Below are positions 20,541 to 33,135 of a DNA stretch of 64,000 nt, piece after piece. The notes under the pieces are model-generated. The model had not been told where the DNA came from and searched no databases. It saw only the letters and a list, made by a program, of their open reading frames with translations. Source of the stretch: Isoetes taiwanensis (Eukaryota > Streptophyta > Lycopodiopsida > Isoetales > Isoetaceae); assembly GCA_021234155.1 (NCBI GenBank), contig JAJEKV010000003.1, positions 27,139,166 to 27,203,165 on the forward strand, in the 5' to 3' direction. Made by a program: the position numbers and the translations under genes. How positions within the stretch are numbered: position 1 is the stretch's first letter; each line of letters starts with the position of its first letter.

Positions 20541-22647
20541 TAGTCCTGAGGAGGCCTAATTCTAATTTTTGGCTGGGTTCTGGGTTTTGAGTTTATTGTT
20601 ATGACGTCGCCCACGCTGCCAAAAAAATGTCCACATTGGAAAAATTTTCCACGTCACTGGGGAGGGGGAGGGGCTGTAAACCGAAAGTCTCCCGGCATAC
20701 TTTGCTTGAACTCTGAGCAAATCAAATAGCAGTAACATGCTAGATCAAATACAATCGTGCTAGGCTGCCACATATCCTCCTTACTGAACTGCACTTCAAT
20801 ATGAGATTCAAACATAAATTACTTCATCATGGATATACAACTTCGATTATGTTGTTAGTAGAGTCGGTTGCAAACTGGAAGTAGAAAAGCACGCAAACTA
20901 CATGGGAAAATCTAAGATCAAAATGTAATATCTGGATGGTAGAATATGTTGCAAATTTGTGAGGAATAGGTAAATTGTAGCAGGAACTTAACATAGGCAG
21001 TAAATTCGTTGGCCCAAAAATTGCAGCATCAAGCTTTTCAAATCTGCAAAATAATCAACCATTATGAGGGAGGCATTCATGTCACAAACACCATTATGCT
21101 GCCCTGGTGCCACTCTCAACTGAGAAGCGCTGGAAGGAAAAAAACCCATAAAACTAGCCTTCCTGGCAAAATACCGAAGATTCAGAGGAGTAGAAGAAGT
21201 TGGATCTGCCGCGATGCCATGCTCAACATGAAGCATTCGAGGGAAAAAGAACAAAATGACGCCTTATCTTTTAGGCAATTCCGATCTCACACAGCTCCTT
21301 CTCCTTAGCCGCTCCTTGTCTGCTCCATGAACCCCTTTCTGAAACCATAAGTTAAAATGGACGATGGCTGCATGTGTTCCTTTTTTAGACCCCCTTTTTT
21401 TTAAAGAAGGGGGCTTCTGTTGTAAGCCCTTGGATCTTGACCATTAAGGAGGAAAAAAAAAAGAAAATGGCACAAGTTGTATGCAAATATTTGGCGCACT
21501 CTAGATGTACCAATTAGTACACCTAATGTAATACGACCACCAAATCATATAAAAACCATGGAGAAAAGCGTACAAAAATACAAAAGAAACCCCTCGTTAT
21601 TATGCTAGATATTGGTCTTTGAACATTGAATACATATATTTAGAACCTTTCGATGTATAATGGTGATAACATAAGAGATTCTAATGTTTGTTGCATTCCA
21701 TTGGATATTTATAATAGATTCATCAAACAAGCTTCAAAGTTCGCTCTTGCTTTATTTTTATTTATTCTTTGTATGTATTATATGACAACAATATCAGCAC
21801 AATAATTATATGGCCATGACACGTCACACAAGCGCAAAAAGTTAGCATAGGTAAGATTTATATGTATTGCAAGTTTAAGATCAATCTGATCTATTTACTC
21901 AATCCCATAATAGATATTGTCAAGCTTTAATAATAACAACTTAGAGCATGTTTCTACATCATGGCCAAGATAAATAAAGGCAAGTGCAATTTGTTCATAA
22001 AATAGGGTGACATTCGGAATGGTTCAACCAAATGATCTTCCAAAGTATAAGGGTGATTTTCTTACGCCTTGGTTGGGTCATTCTGGATAATCTTACAGCA
22101 TGACCTCGTTCATGCCGTTCAGTTTTCTTTTAATGGTACAAATTACTAAAAACAGAATTTTTGTAAAATCTCGTTCTTGAGGATCTAATAGCGAGAACCT
22201 CCTTCATGCTCTTGATTGTCTGCTTTGGGCTTATTCGTTCTAAGTTTTTAATATTTTGTAGTGCATTTGATGAATCTAGGCAGCCTTTCTGATCAGATTC
22301 GCAGGGGTGCTTTTGAGATGGCTGTTGATCTGATTGTGTATGTTATGGTTCTTTTGCATTACAAATTAATGAAGCAAGATCTGACTGGACAGCTCCTGGG
22401 CCTTGAAGTTTCATATGGGGTCTGTTTTCAATTCTCTATTGTCAGGTTTGATCCAATTATTTGTGTTCGATTTAGTGTGCTTCAGTCGATATGCCTCGTA
22501 TTTGCTGGCCAGAGCAGTTCCTTCCCCCAACTAGTTTCGGCTATTCTTCCCTAGCTAATTTTGGTAGAGTAACAATTCCACTGGATCGATTCATGTCATC
22601 GATTCAGGTCGACACCGCTTCTGTAGGGCATACCAAGATCTGCTATG
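20541..22647. other. Long stretch without a supported gene
   Basis: Minus-strand 20988-21254 is open for 88 codons without a domain. An inverted A/T-rich pair (CCCCCTTTTTTT / AAAGAAGGGGG) lies near 21390-21410. Plus-strand 22261-22554 is open but not recognisable. Confidence 0.35.
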
Positions 22648-23558
22648 TGTTACAGCAAAAAAATTCTCTTGAATAATCTTTGCCCGCGTGAGACACGCCG
22701 ATCAGTTTTCGCCCACACCTTGGATCCCAGATCCCCCTCACTGATCAGTTTTGGCCTACTCCTATGCAGAGCTCTCTCAGCAAACCGGATCCTTCCAGTG
22801 AATCCTCCCTGGATGAATATCAGCCGGCTGCCCAAAGGCCCAGTCCGGCACCTTGGCAGTTCCAATCTGCTCTGGGCCACACCAACCGCCTCGGGCTGCT
22901 GTAACGACCTCAAGGTCGAAGTCTTGATCCAAATAGATTGCTCTGGCAGCAGAACCGGCTCTTGTCTTCCTAAGACCCAATTCCGTTAGCCTCAGAAATA
23001 CCCCCTCCAGGCTTTATAATCACGTCAAATGGAGTTAACCTTAGTTTCTTCCAGCTAATCCGATCCATGGCTTTGGATTTGATCCCGATTGCCTCCTTCC
23101 AAGCCATGACTTACAGACCTGACCTTTCTAGGTCTGATACGATCCATTCAACCCGTTTTATAATAAGTTTTGCCTCACTGAACCATTTACTGCCACGTGT
23201 CCATTAAAACATTAACCATTAGCATAGCTAACTAATTATTTCCTCATACTAATGTTTTAACCCTTAGTGCTACCATTAACAACTTAGTTTAGCTATATTA
23301 ACATGGATCTTCTGTGTCTACGGACCCTGCAAGCTCCTTCCGCACTAGTATTTAGTAAAATTAGTGCCCCCTAGCGAACCATTATCCGTCGCTAGCAATT
23401 ATCACCACTTATCCTGCATTCCATCACCATAGACTGATTACAGTCAACATGGCCCATTAATTCTAATTGCCCGGCAATTGTGACTAACGGTACCCCCGTG
23501 CTCATGGACGTCCGTCAAGGGCCCGATTCTGGCTATGCCCTTGGGAGCACCTGTAACA
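22648..23558 (-). repeat. 3' LTR of the Ty3/gypsy fossil
   Basis: 911 bp bounded by TGTTACAG and CTGTAACA, which are inverted copies of each other. It matches 28510-29414 throughout with scattered differences. Confidence 0.9.
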
Positions 23559-26395
23559 TACTCCCCCCTCCTTTTGGACCTTGCCCTCAAGGTTGATCCG
23601 TTAGATGAGGGACCTTTTCTCCCAGGCGGCATCCTCAGGAGACTGGTCCTGCCACTCAACCAGATGTTCTACCATATCTCTATTGCGCAGCTGCCGAACT
23701 CTTTCATCCAAAAGACGTTCTGGCATTACAGAGGAGTTTAAGATGATATGTATACTTTGCGGACTAACCACATTAGCGATATCCAGTATAGCCCTTTTTA
23801 GTTGACTTGTACATGAAACACAGGATGGATCCCTACTTCCTGTGGTAAGTTCAACTCGTACGCTGTTTTCCCGATCCTTTTAGTAATCCTAAAAGATCCA
23901 GCATACCGCGGAGTAAGTTTGGGCACCCGACCCTTAGTTAAAGGCCGTAAGGTGTTCATTCTTAATGCTAAAGGATAAACGACCCGTAGGAAAATATAAT
24001 CACCTTCTGCATAAGAGATATCACGTCTATGCTGATTAGCAGACGTTCGTGCCCTATCTTGAGCTTTTCGCAAGCTTGCTTGCATTGCTGCAGGATTGCA
24101 TCCATATCATGGAGCACGTGTACTACAACTTCAGTTCTGAGGTACTTATGTACACCTGAATAAGCCCTCGGATTTCGACCCATCATAGCCACAAAGGGAG
24201 TCATTCGAATTCCCGTATGATGGCTATTATTATAGGGCGAACTCTAGATAGGGTAAATAATCTTCCCACCTAGATTGCTTCTCGTGGACAGAACTTCGCA
24301 ACATATCCTCTAGGATCATGTTTATGCGCTCGGTTTGCCTGTCCGTCTGGGGATGATTTCCACTACTCATGTATAGTCGGATCCTTAATCCTTTCATGAG
24401 ATCTCTCCAGAAGTGACCCGTGAACTTAGTGTCTCGATCACTTACAATGGACAAGGGAAGTCCGAAGGTTGGGAATATGTGTTGTATATAGGCAACTTCT
24501 ACGTCATGTCCTGTAGCCTCCCCTTTTAATGCTATAAACTTAGCATACTTGGTTAGTCGATCCACTACTACCAAAATTTGAGTATGTTGCCTAGCAGTTC
24601 TAGGTAATGCGACTATAAAGTTTATACTCACGCTTTCCCACCGTTCATTTGGTATAGAGAGGGGTTGTAATAATCCCGGAGTTTTCCCATGATCTGCCTT
24701 CACCGCTTGACACACCAAGCAGTGACTTACCAAGTCCTTGACTTGATCTTGCAACTCTGGCCAGTAGTAGAATCTCTTTACCAATTCATACGTCTTCCAT
24801 TCACCTCCATGCCCAGCTTGTGGAGTGTCATGGTGCTCACTAGAATTGACTCCCTAAGGTCCCCACTTGAAGGAACATAAATCCTTCCCTGATAGAAATG
24901 CAAACCCTCTTGCTCAGCCCACAGCTCCCCGAGCTTGACCGTTGCCGGATCTTGCTGATCCTCCAGATATGCATCCTTGATCCTTTGTATAAGATCACTT
25001 GCCAAAGTTGTTAATGTATTTATATGCTTAACCCTTGATAATGCATCGACAACTGGATTATTTTTGCCAGGTGTATCTCTCTCGGGCTAATCTCGGCTTG
25101 ACTTTGCACCTCAATGGTTTATGGTCGGTATAGATGTAAACTTGTGCGGCTCTTGGCTCGTCCCACTACGCAATTAGTGCCTCCACGTCTTTAACGCTCA
25201 TAGGTTGCGTAGTTCCTTTCTGCAGGACTTAGTTTCCGACTTTCATAAGCCACTACGTGGCCCTACTGCATCAATATTGCCCCTAACGCTTGCCCGCAAG
25301 CGTCAGTATAGACCTCGAATGCCTGATTCAAATCTGGCGCTTTTAACACAGGACTGCCCACTAGCAAGTCCTTAATGCGCCGAAACGCCTCTTGCTGCTC
25401 TCTCCCACACACAAAATCGTGATCTTTTTTCAAAAGACCAGTGAGAGGAGCAACAACTTTAGAGAATTTGGGTACGAATTTGCGGTAGTACGTTACTAAT
25501 TCCAGGAAACTTCGTAATTCCAAAACGTTCTCTGGCGGGAGCCATTGCTGAACCACCTATACCTTCGGGGGACACCCCTTCGCCAGAAAGGGTGTGACCC
25601 AAATAGGCCACATGTTGTCTAAAGAAATCGCATTTGGAGATCTTTGCATAGAGTTTGTGTTCTTGTAAAATTCGAAGAACTTGCTCTAAGTGAGCAAAAT
25701 TTCCCCTCAAGAGTTTGGGAGTAGATGAGAATATCATCTAAAAAGACCCCGACAAACTTGTCCAAATGCTCAGAGAATACCTGATTCATTAATCGCATAA
25801 ATGTTGCAGGAGCATTCGTAAGTTCAAACGGCATAACCAGAAACTCATAATGTCCTTGATGAGTCCTGAATGCAGTTTTAGGTTCGTCCCCTTCCCCAAT
25901 CTTAATCTGATGATATCCACTTCGGAGGTCTATCTTGGTGAACCAGTTGGCGCCCCCAAGATGATCCAGAATATCATCGACCCAGGGTAAAGGATATCGA
26001 TCCTTTACAGTTGCCAAGCGCCTGATAATCGATGCACATCCGCATAGTACCGTTCTTTTTTCTTAACGAGCAACACGGGACTTGCAAAAGGTGATTTACT
26101 TGGTCGTACAAAACCTTTGATTAACAATTCTTTCACTTGTTTTTTAACCTCTTCAAGTTCTAGAGGACTTAATCGGTAGGGAGCACTTGCCATGGGCTTG
26201 ACCCCAGGTTCAAGCTCAATTTCGTGCTCGACACCCCGCGAGGGTGGTGGTCCCTCAGGTAACTCTTCGGGAAAGACATCCCTGAAGGTATGCAAAAGAT
26301 CTTTTAGTCTTTGGTCTACCTCAGAGTTTACTCCGGTGTTAACCATCAACGAGTTACACAATTTGATAATCAAATCATCTTTTCTTTTGTCTTGG

Positions 26396-26582
26396 TCGTG
26401 TTGGTCATGTGGTTAGTCCACTCGTCTAGCACATTGAGGTCTCGTGTTCGAACCTCACTAGGATCTTGGCATCCTAGGACCTTTGGCCCCTGGTATCCTT
26501 GTAGGGGGTGGTGTGTCGTATGTCCTAAGGGATGTTGGCTTGTGCTATGACGTAAAAATACTCCTTCCTTCCTTCCTTCTTA
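26396..26582 (+). mobile_element. tRNA-derived SINE inside the gypsy fossil
   Basis: A noncoding insertion in the retroelement. It has a tRNA-like 5' part (TTGGTCATGTGGTTAGTC as an A-box-like region near 26401, and a good B box GTTCGAACC at 26446-26454), a body with GGTGTGTCGTATGTCC and GGATGTTGGC, then TATGACGTAAAAATACTCC and a (CCTT)n tail. The body and 3' end resemble fragments at 49524-49680 and 58399-58500. No clear target duplication was found. Confidence 0.6.
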
Positions 26583-28496
26583 AGTACATCAAAGAAAAAA
26601 CATTTGTATTATCTTTGAAAACTTTTTTAGCCCGAGTGGCTGACATGAGCTTACTAGGCTCTACATGTGGTAAACCCTGAACCCTAACTACTTCACTTAA
26701 CGAAAAATTGAAAATCAAGGTGTGTGTTGGCTAGAGAATTTGTGGCTCAACATGCTATAACCACTTCATGCCTAGAATGACATCATATCGCTTTAACTAA
26801 GTGATGCCTAAATCTATGGACATAGATGTTACAACCTGTGACTCCTTGTCCAACAACTCCAAGAAAACACCCCGTGCTTGCTCACCGTGATACTGAGTTT
26901 GTGGTCCAGCCTCAGACTCAATCACATACGGAGCCACCTCGTTCAATTCCAGCCTTAGATCATGTGCTAGATCTGCAGAAATAAAGTTATGAGTGCTTCC
27001 AGAATCAACCAAAACAACCACGTTTCTACTATTGATTCTATCGAACAATCTTATAACTTTTTCTGCATAAGAGCATGAAGTAGGGCTTACCATCTCTTCT
27101 CGAGCGATAACTGATAACCTTTGCAGTGCTGGCCAAAACTTTCTTGCGAGGCTTTGTACATTCTTGGGCAAAGTGTCCGACCACCCCACAACGATAACAC
27201 CCCTTAGGCTTATCCGTTTTGGCGTCACCTTCCTTGGCCTTGCCCCCGGCGGCCTTATCCTTAGAATCATTTTTCTGCTTTTTAGAGGGAGCAGATCCCT
27301 GAGAAGTTTCCCCGGCCCTTTTTGCTTTCCAGTTAGCAAAATTTTGTGCCTTCTTGGACTCTTCCCTACCCACCAGTTTCCTGGCAATCTCAACAACCAG
27401 CTCAAAATCAGCAGATTCAGCTTGCAGCAAATGTGTGCGAATGCTAGCATCTCGTAGACCATTTATAAAATGGTCTACGCGCATCCCTGCGATAATCTCG
27501 GGTAATCGTGAAAAGAGCGCCCTCAGCTCCGTCACATAATCCCATAAAGACCCTGTCTGAGTGAGCTCCTTCAGCTGTATGAGCGCATGTCGCCGGTCAT
27601 AATGAGGTGCATACTCCTGTCGGAACAAGCGATAGAAATCCCTCCAAGTACGCAGCTTCTGACCATTCTTGGTGTGGATGTCCCACCATGCAGCTGCCGG
27701 TCCCTTCAACTTCAGGGTGGCATACATCAGTCGGGCATTCTCACCTTTCTTTGTAGCTGCAAAATACAGCTTCATTTGATTGAACCATCGCATAGCCTGC
27801 TCAGGCATAACATCCTTGCCATAGAAATCGGACATCTTTACACGCTCCAGAGACTTAATCTCTTCACCAGAAAGCTCCCCCAGGGATTCTTCTGGCTGAG
27901 CAACACCTTCCATGACACCCTGAGCTTCTGGTTCTTCGGCCAATCCCGTGTTTACTCTTGATGGTGCACTAGGTCCCGATCATGCAACCTCGTGAGGAAC
28001 ACCATGGTTTGCCCCTGGAGCAGTGGGAACTGCCCCAGCCACCTGTAGAAACTTTTCTACTACATTGCTTAAACGAAGTTCCCGGGCCTTCCCTTCAGCA
28101 GCCCACTTCTGCAGGTTTTCCTGTATCAACCCTAGGGTGTTTCGGAACCTAGCTTGTTCAGCCCTTATCTCGTTCAGTTCCCAAGTCAGGCGGTTGACAT
28201 GACCTACATTCTCGTTGGGTAAGTTTCCACCTACCGGACCCCGCTCAGTACTTGCTCCCGGAGCGTTCCCGGCATTTTCATTATCAGTATTAGCTGCAGT
28301 TGCAGCAATTACATGATCAGCACCTACAGGAATAGATGTTTCAGGAGCAGCTTCTGAGGGTGTTCCCCCATCTAGCTCGAACTCGGGCAATTCATCGTCT
28401 AAATGAATGTCCTCGAGGGCGGGTATTAGACGGATGCACTTCAGGCAATCCGTCAACAGGTCCTGCTGGCATATCTGGCACAGGTTCAATCATTGA

Positions 28497-28508
28497 GCTC
28501 TGATACCA
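28497..28508 (-). other. Primer binding site of the gypsy fossil
   Basis: On the minus strand TGGTATCAGAGC, one base inside the 5' LTR, complementary to the 3' end of initiator-Met tRNA. This is the usual primer in plant LTR elements. Confidence 0.85.
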
Positions 28509-28509
28509 C

Positions 28510-29414
28510 TGTTACAGCAAAATTTTTCCCATGAATAATCTTTGCCTACGTGAGACACGCTGATCAGTTTTCGCCCACACCTTGGATCCCAGATCCCCCT
28601 TACTGATCAGTTTTGGCCTACTCCTATGTGGAGCTCTCTTTCAGTAAACCGGATCCTTCCAGTGAATCCTCCCTGGATGAATATCAGCCGGCTGCCCAAA
28701 GGCCCAATCCGGCACCTTGGCAGTTCCAATCTGCTCTGGGCCACACCAACAGCCTCGGGCTGCTGTAACGACCTCAAGGTCCAAGTCTTGATCCAAATAG
28801 ATTGCTCTGGCAGCAGAACCGGCTCTTGTCTTCCTAAGACCCAATTCCGTTAGCCTCAGAAATACCCCCTCCAGGCTTTATAATCACGTCAACTGGAGTT
28901 ATCCTTAGTTTCTTCCAGCTAATCCGATCCAGCTGGCTTTGGATTTGATCCCGATTGCCTCCTTCCAAGCCATGGCTCACAGATCTGGCCTTTCCGGGTC
29001 TGATACAATCCATTCAACCTGTTTTATAACAGGTTTTGCCCCAGTGAACCATTTACTGCCACGTGTCCATTAAAACATTAACCATTAGCATAACTAACTA
29101 ATTATTTCCTCATATTAATGTTTTAAGCCTTAGTACTACCATTAACAACTTAGTTTAGCTATATTATCATGGATCTTCCGCGTCTACGGACCACCGCAAG
29201 CTCCTTCTGCACTAATATTTAGTAATATCAGTGCCCCCTAGCGAACCTTAGCAATTATCACCACTTATCCCGCATTCCGTCACCATAGACTGATTACAGT
29301 CAACATGGCCCATTAATTCCAACTGCCTGGCAATTGTGACTAACGGTACCCCGGTGCTCATGGACGTCCGTCAAGGGCCCGATTCCGGCTATGCCCTTGG
29401 GAGCACCTGTAACA
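28510..29414 (-). repeat. 5' LTR of the Ty3/gypsy fossil
   Basis: 905 bp with the same TGTTACAG...CTGTAACA ends as the partner LTR. A stretch of about 15 bp is missing here relative to the partner near 29.25 kb. Confidence 0.9.
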
Positions 29415-30859
29415 CTATATCTGATCTTCTCATTTTTGTTCAGTTTAGGGAAACAACAATCGACATCTATGAAGGAAAACAGTAAATTATTTTCTGCTGT
29501 AATACACTAGGTTGAGTGAGACCATATATTGAAATATCTAGCATAATAACACACGATATTCTTTTAGGGTCATCCATACATGGTTGTATTTATAGATCTT
29601 TAAGGCCATTGCATTAACATCTACTAATATAACTCGTGTCTTTTGATTTTGTATGTGTGGACGAGATAACACATTCTGCTGCCTTAGCTAACGGTTTAGG
29701 TTTATGCGACAGCCATGTTTGGGATACAAGTCGTTGCAGGGATCCAAGATTTTGCACTATAGGATACACAACTTCGTAATCAAGAATAATGGTATTTATG
29801 TGCTTTGCTCCATTTAGCTATAGGTTCATTTTTATGATTTTCTCATTTCATTTGGTTATCTTCGCAATCATGCACCACATCTGCTTAGCTTATTCTCATT
29901 TTATTGCTCGCATTCATAGAGATCTTGTTTGCTGGTTAAGATCATGCGTGAATTATATCCGAATAAGCCGTATTTTCATTTCTTAATCATCTCTGCATCA
30001 TGTGTTATATCTCCCCTAGCCGTGTTCTGAATATGTTGATCTTACACATGGAGAATCTCCTTGATAACCCTATATTCTCATGAATTGGTCATCTCTATCA
30101 TCATGCTTCACATCTCGATAGCCCATCTGGCATTTTCAAACTTATGTTTAGAGTGAGACGTCTTCTTATGTTTATTGGTTGTCTTCTAGCCTTTTGTTTG
30201 TTGTCATCTCGCACATTGTTTCGCATGTGGTTTATTGTCATCTCGCATTGTGGGTTCGGGTCGAACACCAAGTAGGTAGCCCCCAGTGATTTCGTGAGAC
30301 ACGTTTTCTCATCTTCTTGAAACATAGTAGACTACCCCTTTAATTAGCTTAATCATTTCTTCGTATGATGTGGGATGTATTTTTTCGATATTAACTATCT
30401 ATCTTGCATGTATGTGGTTTGGATATTGTTTATCGCATGGCGGTTTCAATTGGCATAGCAAGGCTATTAACTTAAACGTGTTTTTGCTACTAACACTTTT
30501 GTGGTTCGATGTTTTATTATTATTAGCAACTTCCATTTTCGCTTGTCCCGTGTCTTTGTCTAAGGTGCCATTCTGCTTCCATCACATTTAGTTTAAGAGG
30601 ACTGGGTATCTTATGGCTTTGTTTATTATCATCTCGCACTTTGGGTCGCATGTGGTTGCACATTGGTACATCGTGGTTTTTTCGCGTGAAGAAGCTCAGT
30701 TGTGTATTGTATAGGTTTTAGTATTTTTTGTTAGCAAGGATATTTTTCTAAAGTGGTTGCTCATCTTGCTGAGGCATAGTAGACACCTCTTTTTACTTAA
30801 CATAATTCTTTCTTTATATGGGGTGATATCTCGTTCTTGACTTTAATTGTCTAGCATGG
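29415..30859. other. Noncoding stretch with internal similarity
   Basis: Phrases such as CATAGTAGAC with following T-rich sequence recur at about 30325 and 30775, and TCATCTCGCA recurs near 30208, 30240 and 30630, suggesting an old local duplication or tandem relic. No gene seen. Confidence 0.4.
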
Positions 30860-31363
30860 TTGCTTATGGTTGATGGTTCTATCTTCCTTATTTATGCACT
30901 ATTGGTCCCAGTTGCACTTGACGCAGTCAAGGAGGAAGGCTTGGTAACTAAACTCAAGATTCGTTGGCTTGCAACACGTTTAGAAAATGCTTTTGAAGGT
31001 AAGTATGAGTTAGAAATGAGATCTCAAGGAAAGGGGAGAAAGTCCAAGAAAGTGGGTTGTAGGGATGAGCTGAACCTAAGTGACGTGACAATATTGTGCT
31101 ATGATTTTAAATTGAAATCTGACAATCATCTACGCGAAAGGATGATCAATTTGCTTAAAAAGGCTTGTAATTACGAGGAAGAGGATAAAGAAGGGAGTGG
31201 TGGTGGCAATGCTTCACCATCTGTTGATAGTGAAGAGGAAGATAACTCAAGCACTTCCTCAAGTGATAGTGAAAGAAGTGAAGCTAATGAGGATGGCATA
31301 AATGAATATGATGACGTGCTAGATCCCTCCCTCATCACTCCTCACATCTTTGCACATAACTGA
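30860..31363 (+). CDS. Hypothetical 167-codon ORF with acidic Ser-rich tail
   Basis: Unrecognised. Residues about 1-25 are hydrophobic (MLMVDGSIFLIYALLVPV); residues about 30-105 are basic and helical-looking (LKIRWLATRLENAFEG, KSKKVGCRDELNLSD); residues 107-150 are an acidic, Ser-rich low-complexity tail. The 3' end is followed by AT-rich DNA. It may be the last exon of a larger gene or transposon cargo, since the first residues may be read-through of an intron. Nothing in the context suggests a role. Confidence 0.35.
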   Translation: MLMVDGSIFLIYALLVPVALDAVKEEGLVTKLKIRWLATRLENAFEGKYELEMRSQGKGRKSKKVGCRDELNLSDVTILCYDFKLKSDNHLRERMINLLKKACNYEEEDKEGSGGGNASPSVDSEEEDNSSTSSSDSERSEANEDGINEYDDVLDPSLITPHIFAHN

Positions 31364-31579
31364 GTCTTAGAAAAAGACTGTAAATTTTGCATGTGAATAT
31401 GAAGATTTTATCTTCAAATTTTGAAAATACTACAATTCCAGTTACAGACTTCACTTCAATCTTTTGTTAAATGTTGTATTCTTTTACTTTAAAAATATAC
31501 TTCAGAAAAAATCTAGTTGCATGAAAAACAGTCACTTTCACAAAGCCAATTCTCTCGTTGCATAAAAAAATTAGTCATT

Positions 31580-31604
31580 GGGGGGGGAGGGGAGGGGGGG
31601 GGGG
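31580..31604 (+). repeat. G-run, potential quadruplex
   Basis: 25 bases made of three G blocks (8, 4 and 11 G) split by single A residues, in an otherwise AT-rich region. Confidence 0.8.
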
Positions 31605-31946
31605 TCAAAATACAATTTTATGCACCCCTTTTTTTAACCTCATTTTACTTCTTTTTGTAAAAAAAGGGAATCTTTAAGGAATATTTCTTTTGCTTCCCTT
31701 TCGATGATTTGCTCCCGTTTAATACACAATCTTGTTAGAACTAAAAGAATGGTGTTTTTTTTCTTATGTTGGTCGTGTCTTGAAGCTCAAATATGGCTCG
31801 GCTATGGCAGCCAGATTTGATTTTCTTCTAAAGCTTGTTCAATCCGAATAGAAGCTTCATTTTCCTCCTTCTGCTCATAATTCTGTTCCTGATCATTGCC
31901 CTTACTCTATCGTTCACCAGAATCCTTGCCCTTATGTTTTTTCAAA

Positions 31947-31975
31947 TGCCATAAGGGTAATTTACCCTTATGGCA
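31947..31975. repeat. Perfect 14-bp-arm palindrome
   Basis: TGCCATAAGGGTAA and its exact complement are separated by one T. A related half (GCCCTTATG) occurs just upstream at 31928-31936. Confidence 0.85.
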
Positions 31976-32892
31976 GCCGATCACGCAATGCATGCAGTAT
32001 AAGGACCTAATTGCCTCTGTAACAAGCATATTAGTCCTGTTCTTGACTAACGAACTGAAACTACCCATGTGGGCATTACTTCTCTTCTGACTGTGATCGA
32101 TTGAAAAAGGCTCCACCGCAACAGCAAGAAGCCAAAAATCTAAATAAAAGGCCTTGTAAAATCTGAATAAAAGGCCATAAAAATAGAAAACTTCTTTGGG
32201 ACTTTTAAAGGGGGAACAGAGCGCTACATAGTGCGCAATCTGCAGTCCAAGCATTCAAAAAAACTACTTGCAAAAAGTTTGCATGCAAAAAAACGATTTG
32301 CTCCTTCAATGTACGAAACAAAAGGATGAGGAATTGGTACCTTGGATAGAATGAAACCCTGCAAATCCAGAAATTAAACAAGTGCTGATGCTGCATTCCT
32401 TCTGATCCTTCCAATCCTGCAAAAATTAAGAAATAAAAAGGGCAATGCTTCGATAACTCTGAAAATTGAAGGCGACTAGTTTTTCTGGCCCTCATACATT
32501 ACACTAAAACTGAATCGTTCTCTCAGGATTGCTCTCCCAGAACATCGCCGGAATCATTCTCTCAGAATTTTCTCAGAATATTAGAATATCATTGGAGGAA
32601 GAGGGAAACACAGAAGCTTTTTCTTAGCCGAGAGAATTAATTGCAGAGAATTAATTAGCGGTGGGTCTCCTCCGCCCAAAAAAATTAAGTTGATTCTAAT
32701 CTTAACGGAAACCCTTCTAGATTGAGCATTGGAAACCCTTCCAAATTTCATGGAAATTTGGAAGTGTTTCCATGTTGAAGCTAGGAAGGATTTCTATTGA
32801 TGTGTTTAATAACCCAGATCAGGTGGAGATAGTGTGTGATCCCTCTATCTTTTCTATAGATAGATAGATAGATAGATAAGGAATATCGATCT

Positions 32893-33122
32893 TATTGGAC
32901 CATGAAGACCTTTAACAGATGTAATCAATAGAAAGTAAAGCCATGAAACGTGGCATTTAGTTAGTAGGAGATTAAAACTAGAAAGTTAGTTATTGCATTA
33001 AATTCAGGACCGTTGAATTGTAATCTCTGCTTTATATAATGAAAGGGAAAAACAACGAGAGCGTGCTTTTTCTCTCTGAAATCTTGGAGTGCATGTGTTC
33101 TTGAAGTTTGTAAACTCTTTTA
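32893..33122 (+). repeat. 5' LTR of the copia fossil
   Basis: 230 bp running from TATTGGACCATGAA to AACTCTTTTA. Contains TTATATAATGAAAG, a plausible TATA region, at about 33034. The ends are not the standard TG...CA. Confidence 0.95.
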
Positions 33123-33135
33123 TGGTATCAGAGCC
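33123..33135 (+). other. Primer binding site of the copia fossil
   Basis: TGGTATCAGAGCC directly follows the 5' LTR and is complementary to initiator-Met tRNA. Confidence 0.9.

Larger units (their letters stand above)
22648..29414 (-). mobile_element. Ty3/gypsy LTR retrotransposon, fossil, both LTRs present
   Basis: Element on the minus strand, 6.8 kb. Parts in coding order from high to low coordinate: 5' LTR (28510-29414), primer site, gag region (about 27.0-28.5 kb) with a CCHC knuckle (CYRCGVVGHFAQEC), a protease-like DSGSTHNFIS region, reverse transcriptase and RNase H (about 25.1-26.4 kb), integrase (about 24.2-24.8 kb, with a CLVCQAVK zinc-finger remnant), a C-terminal region ending HPVFHV, and 3' LTR (22648-23558). 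The RT-RNaseH-integrase order identifies Ty3/gypsy. It is broken, with roughly ten breaks, and has a SINE inserted at about 26.40-26.58 kb. The flanks read CTATG and CTATA, a likely decayed 5-bp target duplication. LTR divergence of about 5% by eye suggests an insertion of a few million years if substitution rates are angiosperm-like; that rate is an assumption. Confidence 0.9.
31364..32887. other. Noncoding stretch
   Basis: Holds a G-run, a perfect palindrome and a (GATA)n tract (about 32859-32878) just before the copia insertion. Short minus-strand ORFs (31907-32495) show no domain. Confidence 0.4.

Noticed and set aside
22261-22676. Plus-strand hydrophobic open frames before the gypsy LTR
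   Set aside because: No domain, no splice-supported model, and one overlaps the LTR edge.
26401-26470. Possible tRNA gene
   Set aside because: A B box is present, but the sequence does not fold into a full cloverleaf by eye and continues into a SINE body and (CCTT)n tail.
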